Shown piece after piece: positions 26,930 through 35,948 of a stretch of DNA of 58,314 nt. Numbering within the stretch: position 1 is the stretch's first letter; each line of letters starts with the position of its first letter. This DNA is from Pseudomonadota bacterium. GTDB lineage: Bacteria > Pseudomonadota > Gammaproteobacteria > Xanthomonadales > Xanthomonadaceae. The DNA lies in contig JAEZCF010000002.1 of the NCBI GenBank assembly GCA_023430045.1, positions 1-58,314 on the forward strand, read 5' to 3'. The notes beneath the pieces are model-generated. The model did not search any database. It was given only the letters and a program-made list of their open reading frames with translations, and had not been told where the DNA came from. Position numbers and translations under genes: made by a program.

Positions 26930-28051
26930 ATGGCCATGACGCTTTCCTTTTCCCGCCCCCTGCTGTTCATCGCTGCCGCGCTGCTGGCGGTGGCCTTGCC
27001 GGCCCACGCCGAACGCATCAAGGACCTGGCGCAGGTCGGTGGCGTGCGTGGCAACGCCCTGGTGGGCTACGGCCTGGTGGTCGGCCTGGACGGCAGCGGC
27101 GATCGCACAAGCCAGGCACCGTTCACGGTGCAGAGCCTGAAGAACCTGCTGGGCGAACTGGGCGTCAACGTTCCGTCGAACGTCAATCCGCAGCTGAAGA
27201 ACGTGGCAGCGGTGGCGATCCATGCCGAACTGCCGCCGTTCGCCAAGCCGGGCCAGCCCATCGACATCACGGTGTCGTCGGTCGGCAACGCGGTGTCGCT
27301 GCGCGGCGGCTCGCTGCTGATGGCGCCGCTGCGCGGCGCCGATGGTGAGGTGTATGCCATCGCCCAGGGCAACCTGGTGGTCGGTGGGTTTGGCGCACAG
27401 GGCCGCGATGGTTCGCGCGTGTCGGTCAACGTGCCCAGTGTCGGCCGCATTCCCAACGGCGCCACGGTCGAACGTGCGCTGCCGGATGTGTTCGGCGCGG
27501 CAGGCGAGATCACGCTGAACCTGCACCAGAACGACTTCACCACCGTGTCGCGCATGGTCGGTGCACTCAACAACGCATTCGGCGAAGGGGCCGCACGTGC
27601 AGTGGACGGTGTGACCGTCGCGGTACGCGCGCCGACCGATCCGGGCGCGCGGATCGGCCTGCTGGCACGCATCGAAAACCTGGAGCTTACGCCCGGCAAC
27701 GCACCGGCCAAGGTGGTGGTGAACTCGCGTACCGGCACGGTGGTGATCGGCCAGCAGGTGCGTGTCGGCGCGGCCGCCATCTCGCACGGCTCGCTCACAG
27801 TGACCATCCAGGAAGGCGTCAACGTCAGCCAGCCGAATGCATTTGCCGGCGGCCAGACGGTGGTGGCGCCGCAGTCCACCGTGACCGCCAATGCCGATGG
27901 CAGCCGCATGTTCAAGTTCAACGGTGGCACCTCGCTGGATGAGATCGTGCATGCGGTGAACGCCGTCGGTGCCGCTCCGGGCGACCTGATCGCGATCCTG
28001 GAAGCCCTCAAGCAGGCCGGCGCGCTGAGCGCCGAGCTCGAGGTGATCTGA
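26930..28051 (+). CDS. flgI: Flagellar P-ring protein FlgI
   Basis: This encodes 373 aa with a Sec signal peptide ending at ALPAHA. Family motifs include RIKDLAQVGGVRGNALVGY, GLDGSGDRT and the C-terminal LDEIVHAVNAVGAAPGDLIA. It polymerises around the rod in the peptidoglycan layer with help from FlgA. The start is ATG 26930, or the second ATG at 26936. The stop is 1 bp before flgJ. Confidence 0.98.
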   Translation: MAMTLSFSRPLLFIAAALLAVALPAHAERIKDLAQVGGVRGNALVGYGLVVGLDGSGDRTSQAPFTVQSLKNLLGELGVNVPSNVNPQLKNVAAVAIHAELPPFAKPGQPIDITVSSVGNAVSLRGGSLLMAPLRGADGEVYAIAQGNLVVGGFGAQGRDGSRVSVNVPSVGRIPNGATVERALPDVFGAAGEITLNLHQNDFTTVSRMVGALNNAFGEGAARAVDGVTVAVRAPTDPGARIGLLARIENLELTPGNAPAKVVVNSRTGTVVIGQQVRVGAAAISHGSLTVTIQEGVNVSQPNAFAGGQTVVAPQSTVTANADGSRMFKFNGGTSLDEIVHAVNAVGAAPGDLIAILEALKQAGALSAELEVI

Positions 28052-28052
28052 C

Positions 28053-29255
28053 ATGCGCATCCAGCCGGCCTTCGAGCTCAATCCAGCACAGCGCAACGAT
28101 CCGCAGAAGATCGACAAGGTCGCGCGCCAGCTGGAGGGCCAGTTCGCGCAGATGCTGGTCAAGAGCATGCGCGAGGCCAGCTTCGGCGATTCGCTGTTTC
28201 CCGGCGAAAACACCATGTTCCGCGAGATGTACGACCAGAAGATCGCCGAGGCGATGACACGCGGCAAGGGCCTGGGCCTGTCGGCCGTCATCACGCGCCA
28301 GCTTTCCGGCGCCGATGTCGATGGACCGGCACTGGACGCACGCATCGATCCGACCGGCGCCAGCCGCGCCTACCCGCTCAACGCCCCCCCCGCACCGGCG
28401 GCCGCGCTGCCCATGGACGATGCCGACCAGGCCGTGCGCATGCTGCAGCAGATGGCCGCCGGCACGTCGCGTAGTTCACCGCGCGTGCTGCAGCCGATGG
28501 AGCAGACGCTGGACATGATCGCCGGGCGCGACAGCGGCAGCCTGCACCAGAGCATCGGCCGCACCGATCCGTATGCCGGCGTGGCGCTGGATGCCCCGGC
28601 ACCGGCGATGGCCGAGGACCAGTGGGCGGCAACGGCCACCAACCGTGGCAGCAGCGTGTCACCGCTGGATGCGCTGGCCAGCAGTTCGGCGGTCGCCCAG
28701 CTGGGCGCGCACACGCGGGAAGGCTTCGTTGCCGGCATATGGGACCACGCCCAGAGCGCGGCAAAGGAACTGGGCGTGGACCCTCGTGCGCTGGTCGCAC
28801 AGGCCGCGCTGGAGACCGGCTGGGGCAAGCGACAGATCAATCATGGCGATGGCCGCAGCGCGCACAACCTGTTCGGCATCAAGGCCAGCGGCTGGAAGGG
28901 TGAGCGCGCCACGGTGGGCACGCATGAGTATGTTGATGGCGTGCGCCGCAACGAGACCGCCAGCTTCCGCAGCTACGCGTCACCGGCCGAGAGCTTCGCC
29001 GACTACGTGCGGTTGCTGAAGAGCAACCCGCGCTACCAGAAGGCCCTGCAGGCCGGCACCGATGTGCGCGGCTTCGCGCGCGGGCTGCAGCAGGCCGGCT
29101 ACGCCACCGATCCGTCGTACGCCAGCAAGATCGCCAGCATCGCCGGCGGCCCGACCATCCAGCGCGCCGTGGCCGCCATCGGCGATGCCGGCACGCAGCT
29201 GGGTCGCACCTTCGCCAGTACCGCGCAAGCGGCACTGGGCCTGACCCGTCGCTGA
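28053..29255 (+). CDS. flgJ: FlgJ rod cap with C-terminal peptidoglycan hydrolase
   Basis: This encodes 400 aa, dual-domain. The N-terminal rod-binding region (about residues 10-95) has KVARQLEGQFAQMLVKSMR and ALTRGKGLG-like MTRGKGLGLS. After a low-complexity linker comes a glucosaminidase domain (about 235-375) with catalytic Glu in LVAQAALETGWGKRQ, followed by HNLFGIKASGWKG. It opens the cell wall for the rod. Both domains appear complete. Confidence 0.97.
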   Translation: MRIQPAFELNPAQRNDPQKIDKVARQLEGQFAQMLVKSMREASFGDSLFPGENTMFREMYDQKIAEAMTRGKGLGLSAVITRQLSGADVDGPALDARIDPTGASRAYPLNAPPAPAAALPMDDADQAVRMLQQMAAGTSRSSPRVLQPMEQTLDMIAGRDSGSLHQSIGRTDPYAGVALDAPAPAMAEDQWAATATNRGSSVSPLDALASSSAVAQLGAHTREGFVAGIWDHAQSAAKELGVDPRALVAQAALETGWGKRQINHGDGRSAHNLFGIKASGWKGERATVGTHEYVDGVRRNETASFRSYASPAESFADYVRLLKSNPRYQKALQAGTDVRGFARGLQQAGYATDPSYASKIASIAGGPTIQRAVAAIGDAGTQLGRTFASTAQAALGLTRR

Positions 29256-29263
29256 GGACCGCC

Positions 29264-31144
29264 ATGACCAGCGTGCTTTCCACCGGTACCAGCGCCCTGC
29301 TCGCCTTCCAGCGCGCCCTGGCGACCACCAGCCACAACGTAGCCAACATCAACACGCCCGGCTACAGCCGGCAGCGCGTGGACTTCACCACCGCCGATCC
29401 GCAGCAGATGCGCTTCGGCACGGTAGGCAACGGCACGCGCATCGCCGATATCCGACGTGTCGCCGACCAGCTGGCCATCTCGCGGCTGCTGGACAGCAGC
29501 GGTGAACTGGCGCGGCTGAAACAGCTTTCCACGATGGCCGATCGCGTGGATTCGATGTTCTCCGATGCCGCCACCAATGTTTCCGGCGTATGGTCCAAAT
29601 TCTTCGATTCGGTGAGCGGTCTGTCGTCCAATGCTTCGGGCACTGCGGACCGGCAGAATGTGCTGGACAGCGCCAGTACGCTGGCAAACCGCTTCAAGCA
29701 GCTCAATACCAGCCTGGACACCCTCAACGGCGAGGTCAACAACGGCATTTCCGCCGCCGCCACGGAGATCAACCGGCTGGCTGCCGAGGTGGCGCAGCTG
29801 AATGCCGCCATCGGCAACAATGCAGCCAACGCGGCCCCGGATCTTCTGGACCGGCGCGACCAGCTGGTCGCCGGCCTGGTCGGCTACACCGGCGGAAGCG
29901 CGGTGATCCAGGATGGCGGCTTCATGAACGTCTATACCGCCAGTGGCCATGCGCTGGTGGTCGGAGCGACCGCCAGCAAGGTCACCACCGTCACCGATGC
30001 CTACCAGCCGGAACGCCTGCAGCTGGCCCTGGAAACGCAGGGCACGAAGGTAGTGCTGGACAGCCGCACGCTGGGCGGCCAGGTCGGCGGCCTGATGGAA
30101 TTCCGCGACACCATCCTGGCTCCCGCGCAGGCCGAGCTTGGCAAGCTGGCCATCGGCCTCGCCAGCACCTTCAACGAAACGCACCGCAACGGCGTCGATC
30201 TCTACGGCCAGATGGGCGTGGACCTGTTCAACATCGGTACGCCACGGATCACCAGCAACACCAGCAATACCGGCAATGCGACCCTGCAGGCCAGTTTCGG
30301 CGACCTGTCGAAGCTGGACGCGCAGAACATCGTGCTGCGCTTCGATGGAACCCAGTGGCAGGCCAGCCGCGCCGATACCGGCGCCAGCATTTCGCTGACC
30401 GGCAGCGGCAGCGCGGCCGACCCGCTGGTGATCAATGGCGTGGAAATCGTGGTGTCCGGGACGCCCGCAGGCAATGACCGTTTCCTGCTGCAACCCACCG
30501 CAGGCGTGGCCGGCAGCATGTCGGTTGCGATCACCGATCCTTCCCGGCTGGCTGCCGCCGCGCCTGTGAAGGGTGCCGCTGCGGTATCCAATACGGGTAC
30601 CGGCAAGCTTACCGACGTCAAGGTCAGCGACGCCGGCAACGCCGCATTGCGCAACCCGGCGTCGATCGTCTTCATCTCCGCCGCCGAATACACCATCGAC
30701 GGCGGCGCACCGCAGCCCTATACCGCCGGTCAGACCATCAGTGCGAATGGCTGGAGCTTCATGCTGGATGGCGCGCCCAAGCCGGGCGATACCTTCGACA
30801 TCACTCCGACCGGCCCCGGCTCATCGGACAACAGCAACGCCCTGGCGCTGGCCAGGGTGGAGGACGCGAAGGCGTTCAGCGCCGGCACCGTCACCCTCAA
30901 CGGCGCCCTGGCCGGGCTGACCACGCAGGTCGGCGCCGCCGCGCGCTCGGCCGGGTACTCGCTGGATGCCCAGCAGGTCATCACCGACCAGGCACAGGCC
31001 GCGCGCGATTCGATTTCCGGCGTGAACCTGGACGAGGAAGCCGCCGACATGCTTCGCCTGCAGCAGGCCTACCAGGCGGCCTCGCAGCTGATTTCCACCG
31101 CCGACACCCTGTTCCAGACCATCCTGGGAGCCGTATCGCGATGA
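29264..31144 (+). CDS. flgK: Flagellar hook-associated protein 1, FlgK
   Basis: This encodes 626 aa. The N-terminus has TTSHNVANINTPGYSRQRVD and the C-terminus has GVNLDEEAADMLRLQQAYQA followed by ASQLISTADTLFQTIL. FlgK is the first junction protein between hook and filament. It is chaperoned by FlgN. It overlaps flgL by 4 bp (ATGA). Confidence 0.98.
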   Translation: MTSVLSTGTSALLAFQRALATTSHNVANINTPGYSRQRVDFTTADPQQMRFGTVGNGTRIADIRRVADQLAISRLLDSSGELARLKQLSTMADRVDSMFSDAATNVSGVWSKFFDSVSGLSSNASGTADRQNVLDSASTLANRFKQLNTSLDTLNGEVNNGISAAATEINRLAAEVAQLNAAIGNNAANAAPDLLDRRDQLVAGLVGYTGGSAVIQDGGFMNVYTASGHALVVGATASKVTTVTDAYQPERLQLALETQGTKVVLDSRTLGGQVGGLMEFRDTILAPAQAELGKLAIGLASTFNETHRNGVDLYGQMGVDLFNIGTPRITSNTSNTGNATLQASFGDLSKLDAQNIVLRFDGTQWQASRADTGASISLTGSGSAADPLVINGVEIVVSGTPAGNDRFLLQPTAGVAGSMSVAITDPSRLAAAAPVKGAAAVSNTGTGKLTDVKVSDAGNAALRNPASIVFISAAEYTIDGGAPQPYTAGQTISANGWSFMLDGAPKPGDTFDITPTGPGSSDNSNALALARVEDAKAFSAGTVTLNGALAGLTTQVGAAARSAGYSLDAQQVITDQAQAARDSISGVNLDEEAADMLRLQQAYQAASQLISTADTLFQTILGAVSR

Positions 31145-32349
31145 GTGACCGCATTTCCACCGGAATGATGTTCAGCCAGTCGGTTTCGCTGATGCTGGCA
31201 AAGCAATCCAGGATCAATCACCTGGAACAGCAGATTTCCACGGGCAGCAAGATCGTTTCGGCCAAGGACGACCCCGTGGGCGCCGGCACCGCCGTCGGCC
31301 TGGACCGTGTCGTTGCCGGGCTGGAGCAGCTGGGCAAGAACGCGAACAACGCCGAGAACCGGCTTGGATTGCAGGAAAACGCGCTGGCGCAGGCCAATGA
31401 CCTGATGAGCCGTGCTGTGGAACTGAGCATCCAGGCCAACAGCCCGGTACCGCAGAGCAGCGACCTGAAGGGTATCGTCGCGGAGCTGAAATCCATCCAG
31501 GACAGCCTGCTCGCACTCGCCAACAGTCGCGATGGCAGCGGCCGTTACCTGTTCGGTGGCAGCAGCGATGCCGATGCGCCTTTCCTGCGCAGCAATGGCG
31601 CCGTCACCTATAACGGCGACCAGACCCAGCGGCAGGTCGAGGTGGCTCCGGGTCAACTGGTGTCCGATGCCCTGCCGGGCAGCGAGATCTTCATGCGTAT
31701 TCGTACCGGCGACGGCACCGTGGATGCCAGCGCTGCCGCCGGGAACACCGGCACCGGACTGCTCACCTCCGTAAGCCGCGATGGCAGCGATGCGTGGACC
31801 GGCGGTGCGCTCAGCGTGCGCTTCACCGACGCCGGTGACGGTGCGTATGAAGTGCTCGATGAGGGTGGCACGGTCATTGCCACCGGCGTGCATGCCAGCG
31901 GCGAGGACATCGTCGCCGGCGGTGTCCGCCTGCGCATCGAGGGTACGCCGGCCGCAGGCGACGGCTTCGATATCGGCCCGTCCGGCACGCGCGACATCTT
32001 CAGCACGCTGCAGGGCCTGATAACGGCACTGGAGAGCGATCCACAGACGCCGGCTACCACCGCCGCCATGCAGAACGTACTGCAGTCAAGCATGCGTGAT
32101 ATCGCCCGCGCCTCGGAAAACATGATCGATGCGCGTGCCAAGGGCGGCACCCAGCTTGCGGCCATCGAAGATGCCGCGGGCATGCGCGAAGCAAACACGG
32201 TGGCCGTCAAGACCACCCTTTCCACCCTGCGCGACCTGGACTACGCCGATGCCATCGGCCAGTACAAGCTCGAAAACGCGGCCCTGCAGGCCGCGCAGAC
32301 GATCTTCAGCCAGATGCAGGCGATGTCCCTGTTCAACATCATCCGCTGA
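31141..32349 (+). CDS. flgL: Flagellar hook-associated protein 3, FlgL
   Basis: This encodes 402 aa. The flagellin-like N-terminus reads SRINHLEQQISTGSKIVSAK, then DDPVGAGTAVGLDR. The C-terminus has TTLSTLRDLDYADAIGQYKL and ends QAMSLFNIIR. It is the second junction protein. The first flagellin gene follows after 61 bp with no promoter that I can see. Confidence 0.97.
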   Translation: MSDRISTGMMFSQSVSLMLAKQSRINHLEQQISTGSKIVSAKDDPVGAGTAVGLDRVVAGLEQLGKNANNAENRLGLQENALAQANDLMSRAVELSIQANSPVPQSSDLKGIVAELKSIQDSLLALANSRDGSGRYLFGGSSDADAPFLRSNGAVTYNGDQTQRQVEVAPGQLVSDALPGSEIFMRIRTGDGTVDASAAAGNTGTGLLTSVSRDGSDAWTGGALSVRFTDAGDGAYEVLDEGGTVIATGVHASGEDIVAGGVRLRIEGTPAAGDGFDIGPSGTRDIFSTLQGLITALESDPQTPATTAAMQNVLQSSMRDIARASENMIDARAKGGTQLAAIEDAAGMREANTVAVKTTLSTLRDLDYADAIGQYKLENAALQAAQTIFSQMQAMSLFNIIR

Positions 32350-32410
32350 CCTTCCTCCGGACGCCACGGCGTCCCCATCAACAGACCCGAGCCACTGACG
32401 GAGACGCCCC

Positions 32411-33913
32411 ATGGCACAGATCATCAACACCAACACGATGTCGCTGAACGCCCAGCGCAATCTTTCCACCAGCGGCAACTCGCTGGCCACCTCCATCCAG
32501 CGTCTGTCCTCGGGCCTGCGCATCAACAGCGCCAAGGACGATGCCGCCGGCCTGGCGATCTCCGAGCGCTTCACCACCCAGATCCGCGGCACCAACCAGG
32601 CCGCCCGCAATGCCAACGACGGCATTTCGCTGGCGCAGACCGCCGAAGGCGCGCTGGGCGAGATCGGCAACAACCTGCAGCGCATCCGCGAGCTGGCCGT
32701 GCAGGCGCGCAACGCCACCAACTCCGATTCGGACCGGCAGGCGCTGAATGCCGAGGTCCAGCTGCTGAAAGCTGAAATCCAGCGCGTCGCCGAACAGACC
32801 ACGTTCAACGGCACCAAGCTGCTGGACGGAAGCTTCGCCAACCAGGCCTTCCAGATCGGTGCCGACCAGGGCCAGACGATCAACATCGCGCAGATCGCTG
32901 ATGCCAACATCCGGTCGCTGGGCAACTGGAATGAAGTGGCCTCGCCGGCGTCCTTCACTGCCATCGCCGCTACCGGCACGACGACCGGTGGCACCGCTAC
33001 GCCGGGAGACGGCGCGATCAATCTGACCGGTGCGGATCCGACGGCGGAATACACATTCAATGTCAACGGCAACCCGGTGACCGTGGCGGCATTGCCCGGG
33101 CGCACCATGGCGGACTTCGCCACGGCCGTCGCGGCGCGGATCAATACCGAAGCGGACGGTCTGGCGACTGCTACTGCTACCGGCGTCACCCTGAGCAACA
33201 CCACCAATGCGGCTGTCGAACTGACCGGCCTGCCCGGTACCGCACCCACCGTGACGGTGGGTGCCCAGACCACCGACGGTGGCACGACCAGCTTCAGCGC
33301 TGGAAGCTTCACCCTGACCGGTGCCAAGGGCACGGCGACCATCAACTTCGCGGCCGCCGGCGGTGCCGGGCAGCGCGCCAGCGAGCTGGTGAAGGCAATC
33401 AATGACCAGAGTTACAACACCGGCGTGACGGCCTCGCTGGACAAGCAGGGCCAGGTCGTCATGTCATCGCAGGAAGGCGATTTCACCATCGCGGGAGGCG
33501 CCACCCTGACCGAGCAGACCGGTCTGACCGCAGGCACCACCTCGAGCGCTGATCCGGCCATTGCCATTGGCAGCACCTGGGAAGCCGGCGATCCGAAATC
33601 CGGCTTCGCCGACCTCGACATCACCACCACGCTCGGTGCGGACAACGCACTCAACGCCATGGACGCGGCGCTGAACACCATCAATTCGGCCCGCGCGGAC
33701 CTGGGTGCGGTGCAGAACCGCTTCAGCTCCACCATCGCCAACCTGACCACGTCATCGGAGAACCTGTCGGCCGCGCGCAGCCGCATCCGCGATACCGACT
33801 ATGCCACCGAGACCGCCGAACTGACCCGCACGCAGATCCTGCAGCAGGCGGGTACGGCCATGCTGGCCCAGGCCAACCAGGTGCCGCAGAACGTACTGAG
33901 CCTGCTGCAGTAA
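32411..33913 (+). CDS. fliC: Flagellin, copy 1
   Basis: This encodes 500 aa. Conserved D0/D1 ends are present: INTNTMSLNAQRNLSTSGN, RLSSGLRINSAKDDAAGLAI, and at the C-terminus SRIRDTDYATETAELTRTQI and ending NVLSLLQ. The middle (about residues 185-395) is Thr/Ala-rich and diverges from copy 2, as expected for surface domains. The first ~170 residues differ from copy 2 at only about a dozen positions. It follows flgL by 61 bp and shows no sigma-28 promoter of its own, unlike copy 2. A strong terminator follows. Confidence 0.97.
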   Translation: MAQIINTNTMSLNAQRNLSTSGNSLATSIQRLSSGLRINSAKDDAAGLAISERFTTQIRGTNQAARNANDGISLAQTAEGALGEIGNNLQRIRELAVQARNATNSDSDRQALNAEVQLLKAEIQRVAEQTTFNGTKLLDGSFANQAFQIGADQGQTINIAQIADANIRSLGNWNEVASPASFTAIAATGTTTGGTATPGDGAINLTGADPTAEYTFNVNGNPVTVAALPGRTMADFATAVAARINTEADGLATATATGVTLSNTTNAAVELTGLPGTAPTVTVGAQTTDGGTTSFSAGSFTLTGAKGTATINFAAAGGAGQRASELVKAINDQSYNTGVTASLDKQGQVVMSSQEGDFTIAGGATLTEQTGLTAGTTSSADPAIAIGSTWEAGDPKSGFADLDITTTLGADNALNAMDAALNTINSARADLGAVQNRFSSTIANLTTSSENLSAARSRIRDTDYATETAELTRTQILQQAGTAMLAQANQVPQNVLSLLQ

Positions 33914-33939
33914 CCAGCAGCCGACCGTGGATCCACCAG

Positions 33940-33968
33940 GCCCCGCCATGCAGATGGCGGGGCTTTTT
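33940..33968 (+). terminator. Rho-independent terminator after flagellin 1
   Basis: A perfect 10-bp stem (GCCCCGCCAT with ATGGCGGGGC, loop GCAG) is followed by five T residues, 26 bp after the stop codon. Confidence 0.93.
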
Positions 33969-33999
33969 CGTAGTCGGCAAAAAAATGTTGACAGGTTGC

Positions 34000-34026
34000 T
34001 AAAGGCAGGCTTGGGGCGGCCGTTAT
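34000..34026 (+). promoter_or_regulatory. Sigma-28 promoter of flagellin 2
   Basis: TAAAGGCA-N11-GCCGTTAT fits the FliA consensus with exact spacing. The 5' leader would be about 100 nt. An AAGGA ribosome-binding site precedes the ATG at 34132. Confidence 0.9.
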
Positions 34027-34131
34027 TGTTCTCAGCAGCGGTACTACACCCCCCGCATGGGTCGGCAGCCACTGCATCCACCACCGGCCAGGCTGATCTG
34101 CCGGACCCATTGCCAAAAAGGAAAACGCACC

Positions 34132-35655
34132 ATGGCACAAGTCATCAACACCAACTTCATGTCGCTCAATGCCCAGCGTAACCTGAGCACCAGCGGCAAC
34201 AGCCTGGCTACGTCGATCCAGCGCCTGTCCTCGGGCCTGCGCATCAACAGCGCCAAGGACGACGCCGCCGGCCTGGCGATCTCCGAGCGTTTCACCACCC
34301 AGATCCGCGGCGCCAACCAGGCGGCCCGCAACGCCAACGATGGCATCTCGCTGGCACAGACCGCCGAAGGCGCGCTGGGCGAGATCGGCAACAACCTGCA
34401 GCGCATCCGTGAGCTGGCGGTGCAGTCCCGCAACGCCACCAACTCCGATTCGGACCGCCAGGCCCTGAATTCCGAAGTGCAGCTGCTGAAGGCTGAAATC
34501 CAGCGCGTGGCCGAGCAGACCACCTTCAACGGCACCAAGCTGCTGGACGGCAGCTTCCAGAGCAAGGCCTTCCAGATCGGCGCCGACCAGGGCCAGACCA
34601 TCGACATCGCGCAGATCGCCAATGCGAACATCGCGTCGCTGGGCAACTGGAACAAGGTCGACACCGCTGCGAAGCTGACCGGCGCTGCCCCGACCGGTGG
34701 CGCGACCGACGCTGGCGGTGCAGCCCAGCCGGGCACCAACACCATCGATCTGTCGGCGTTCGCCACGCCTGCCGCTGATTTCACCTTCAAGATCGATGGT
34801 GGCGCCGACATCACGATTGCTGCCGAAGTTGGTCGTACGGCGGAACAGCTTGCTACTGCGGTTGCTGCCCGGATCAACACCGAAACCGATACGGCGGGAC
34901 TCGCCACGGCGGCAGCCGGTGTCATTTCGCTCTCCAATGCCTCTGACGCTGCGATTGCCTTCACCGGTGCTACCGGTGCCGTCACTGTGGCCGCACAGAC
35001 CGCGGCTGGCGAAGCGACGCCCGCCGCCTTCACCGCTGGCAGCTTCACTCTGGGCGGTTCGAAGGGCTCGGTCACCATCAGCTACGGTGAAGCCGGCAGC
35101 GCCGCACAGCGTGCCGACGAGCTGGTGAAGTCGATCAACAGCCAGAGCTACAACACCGGCGTCACCGCATCGCTGGACAAGGGCAAGCTGGTGCTGAGCG
35201 GTGCCGAAGGCAACATCACCGTCACGGCCGCCACCGGCGACACCGACGGCGAGGCACTGCTGGCGCAGACCGGCCTGGCCGCTGGCAGCACCGCCGGCGA
35301 AGATGCCATCGGCACCTCGTACGCAAAGGGCACTGCCGTCACTGGCTTCGATACCCTGGACATCTCCACCGAAGAAGGTGCCGACAACGCACTGAAGGCG
35401 ATGGATGCCGCCCTGGACTCCATCAACTCCTCGCGTGCCGACCTGGGCGCCGTGCAGAACCGCTTCACCTCGGTGGTGGCGAACCTGAACACCTCGTCGG
35501 AGAACATGTCCGCTGCGCGCAGCCGCATCCGTGACACCGACTACGCCTCGGAAACGGCCGAACTGACCCGCACGCAGATCCTGCAGCAGGCCGGTACCGC
35601 CATGCTGGCCCAGGCCAACCAGACCAGCCAGAACGTGCTGAGCCTGCTGCGCTGA
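34132..35655 (+). CDS. fliC: Flagellin, copy 2
   Basis: This encodes 507 aa, starting MAQVINTNFMSLNAQRN. The D0/D1 regions are almost identical to copy 1 (RLSSGLRINSAKDDAAGLAI; C-terminal SRIRDTDYASETAELTRTQI; ending NVLSLLR). The central surface domain (about residues 180-400) is Ala/Thr/Gly-rich and differs. The pair is a tandem duplication. This copy has its own sigma-28 promoter and a terminator, so it is the likely bulk filament subunit. The frame is open 25 codons upstream, but ATG 34132 matches the family start. Confidence 0.98.
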   Translation: MAQVINTNFMSLNAQRNLSTSGNSLATSIQRLSSGLRINSAKDDAAGLAISERFTTQIRGANQAARNANDGISLAQTAEGALGEIGNNLQRIRELAVQSRNATNSDSDRQALNSEVQLLKAEIQRVAEQTTFNGTKLLDGSFQSKAFQIGADQGQTIDIAQIANANIASLGNWNKVDTAAKLTGAAPTGGATDAGGAAQPGTNTIDLSAFATPAADFTFKIDGGADITIAAEVGRTAEQLATAVAARINTETDTAGLATAAAGVISLSNASDAAIAFTGATGAVTVAAQTAAGEATPAAFTAGSFTLGGSKGSVTISYGEAGSAAQRADELVKSINSQSYNTGVTASLDKGKLVLSGAEGNITVTAATGDTDGEALLAQTGLAAGSTAGEDAIGTSYAKGTAVTGFDTLDISTEEGADNALKAMDAALDSINSSRADLGAVQNRFTSVVANLNTSSENMSAARSRIRDTDYASETAELTRTQILQQAGTAMLAQANQTSQNVLSLLR

Positions 35656-35684
35656 TCCAGGCGGCACGCAACACGTAGATACGG

Positions 35685-35715
35685 AAAGGGAGCGAAAGCT
35701 CCCTTTTCGTTTTTG
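35685..35715 (+). terminator. Rho-independent terminator after flagellin 2
   Basis: A perfect 9-bp stem (AAAGGGAGC with GCTCCCTTT, loop GAAA) is followed by TCG and five T residues, 30 bp after the stop codon. Confidence 0.9.
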
Positions 35716-35754
35716 TGGTGTCGGACGCGTGGCGTGATCACTGGCGCTGACGGC

Positions 35755-35777
35755 AGCGGGTCATGGACCCGCTCTAC
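35755..35777 (-). repeat. Single inverted SMAG element upstream of fliD
   Basis: AGCGGGTCATGGACCCGCT followed by CTAC is one 23-bp SMAG palindrome in reverse orientation, 55 bp before the fliD sigma-54 promoter. Confidence 0.75.
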
Positions 35778-35831
35778 CGTGGGCGGAGAAGCAACGCGCT
35801 CTCCGTGGGTCGAGCGCCAGCCCCCGCCGCA

Positions 35832-35847
35832 TGGCACAGGCCTTGCA
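35832..35847 (+). promoter_or_regulatory. Sigma-54 promoter of fliD
   Basis: TGGCAC-AGGCC-TTGCA is a perfect -24/-12 element, 101 bp before the fliD ATG at 35949. Confidence 0.9.
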
Positions 35848-35948
35848 TGGCACACGGGGCAGCGCAGAGGCGCTCAAGCTCGCCCACGAGCGGTCGATAA
35901 CAGGTGCATGGCACTGGCTCGCGCCGCCACAGATCAAGGATCCCTCCC

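Noticed and set aside
32350..32410. A sigma-28 promoter for flagellin 1
   Set aside because: No TAAAG-type -35 is found with GCCGATAA-like spacing in the 61-bp gap or the flgL 3' end. Only a short GGACGCCACGGCGTCC hairpin is present (32359-32374).
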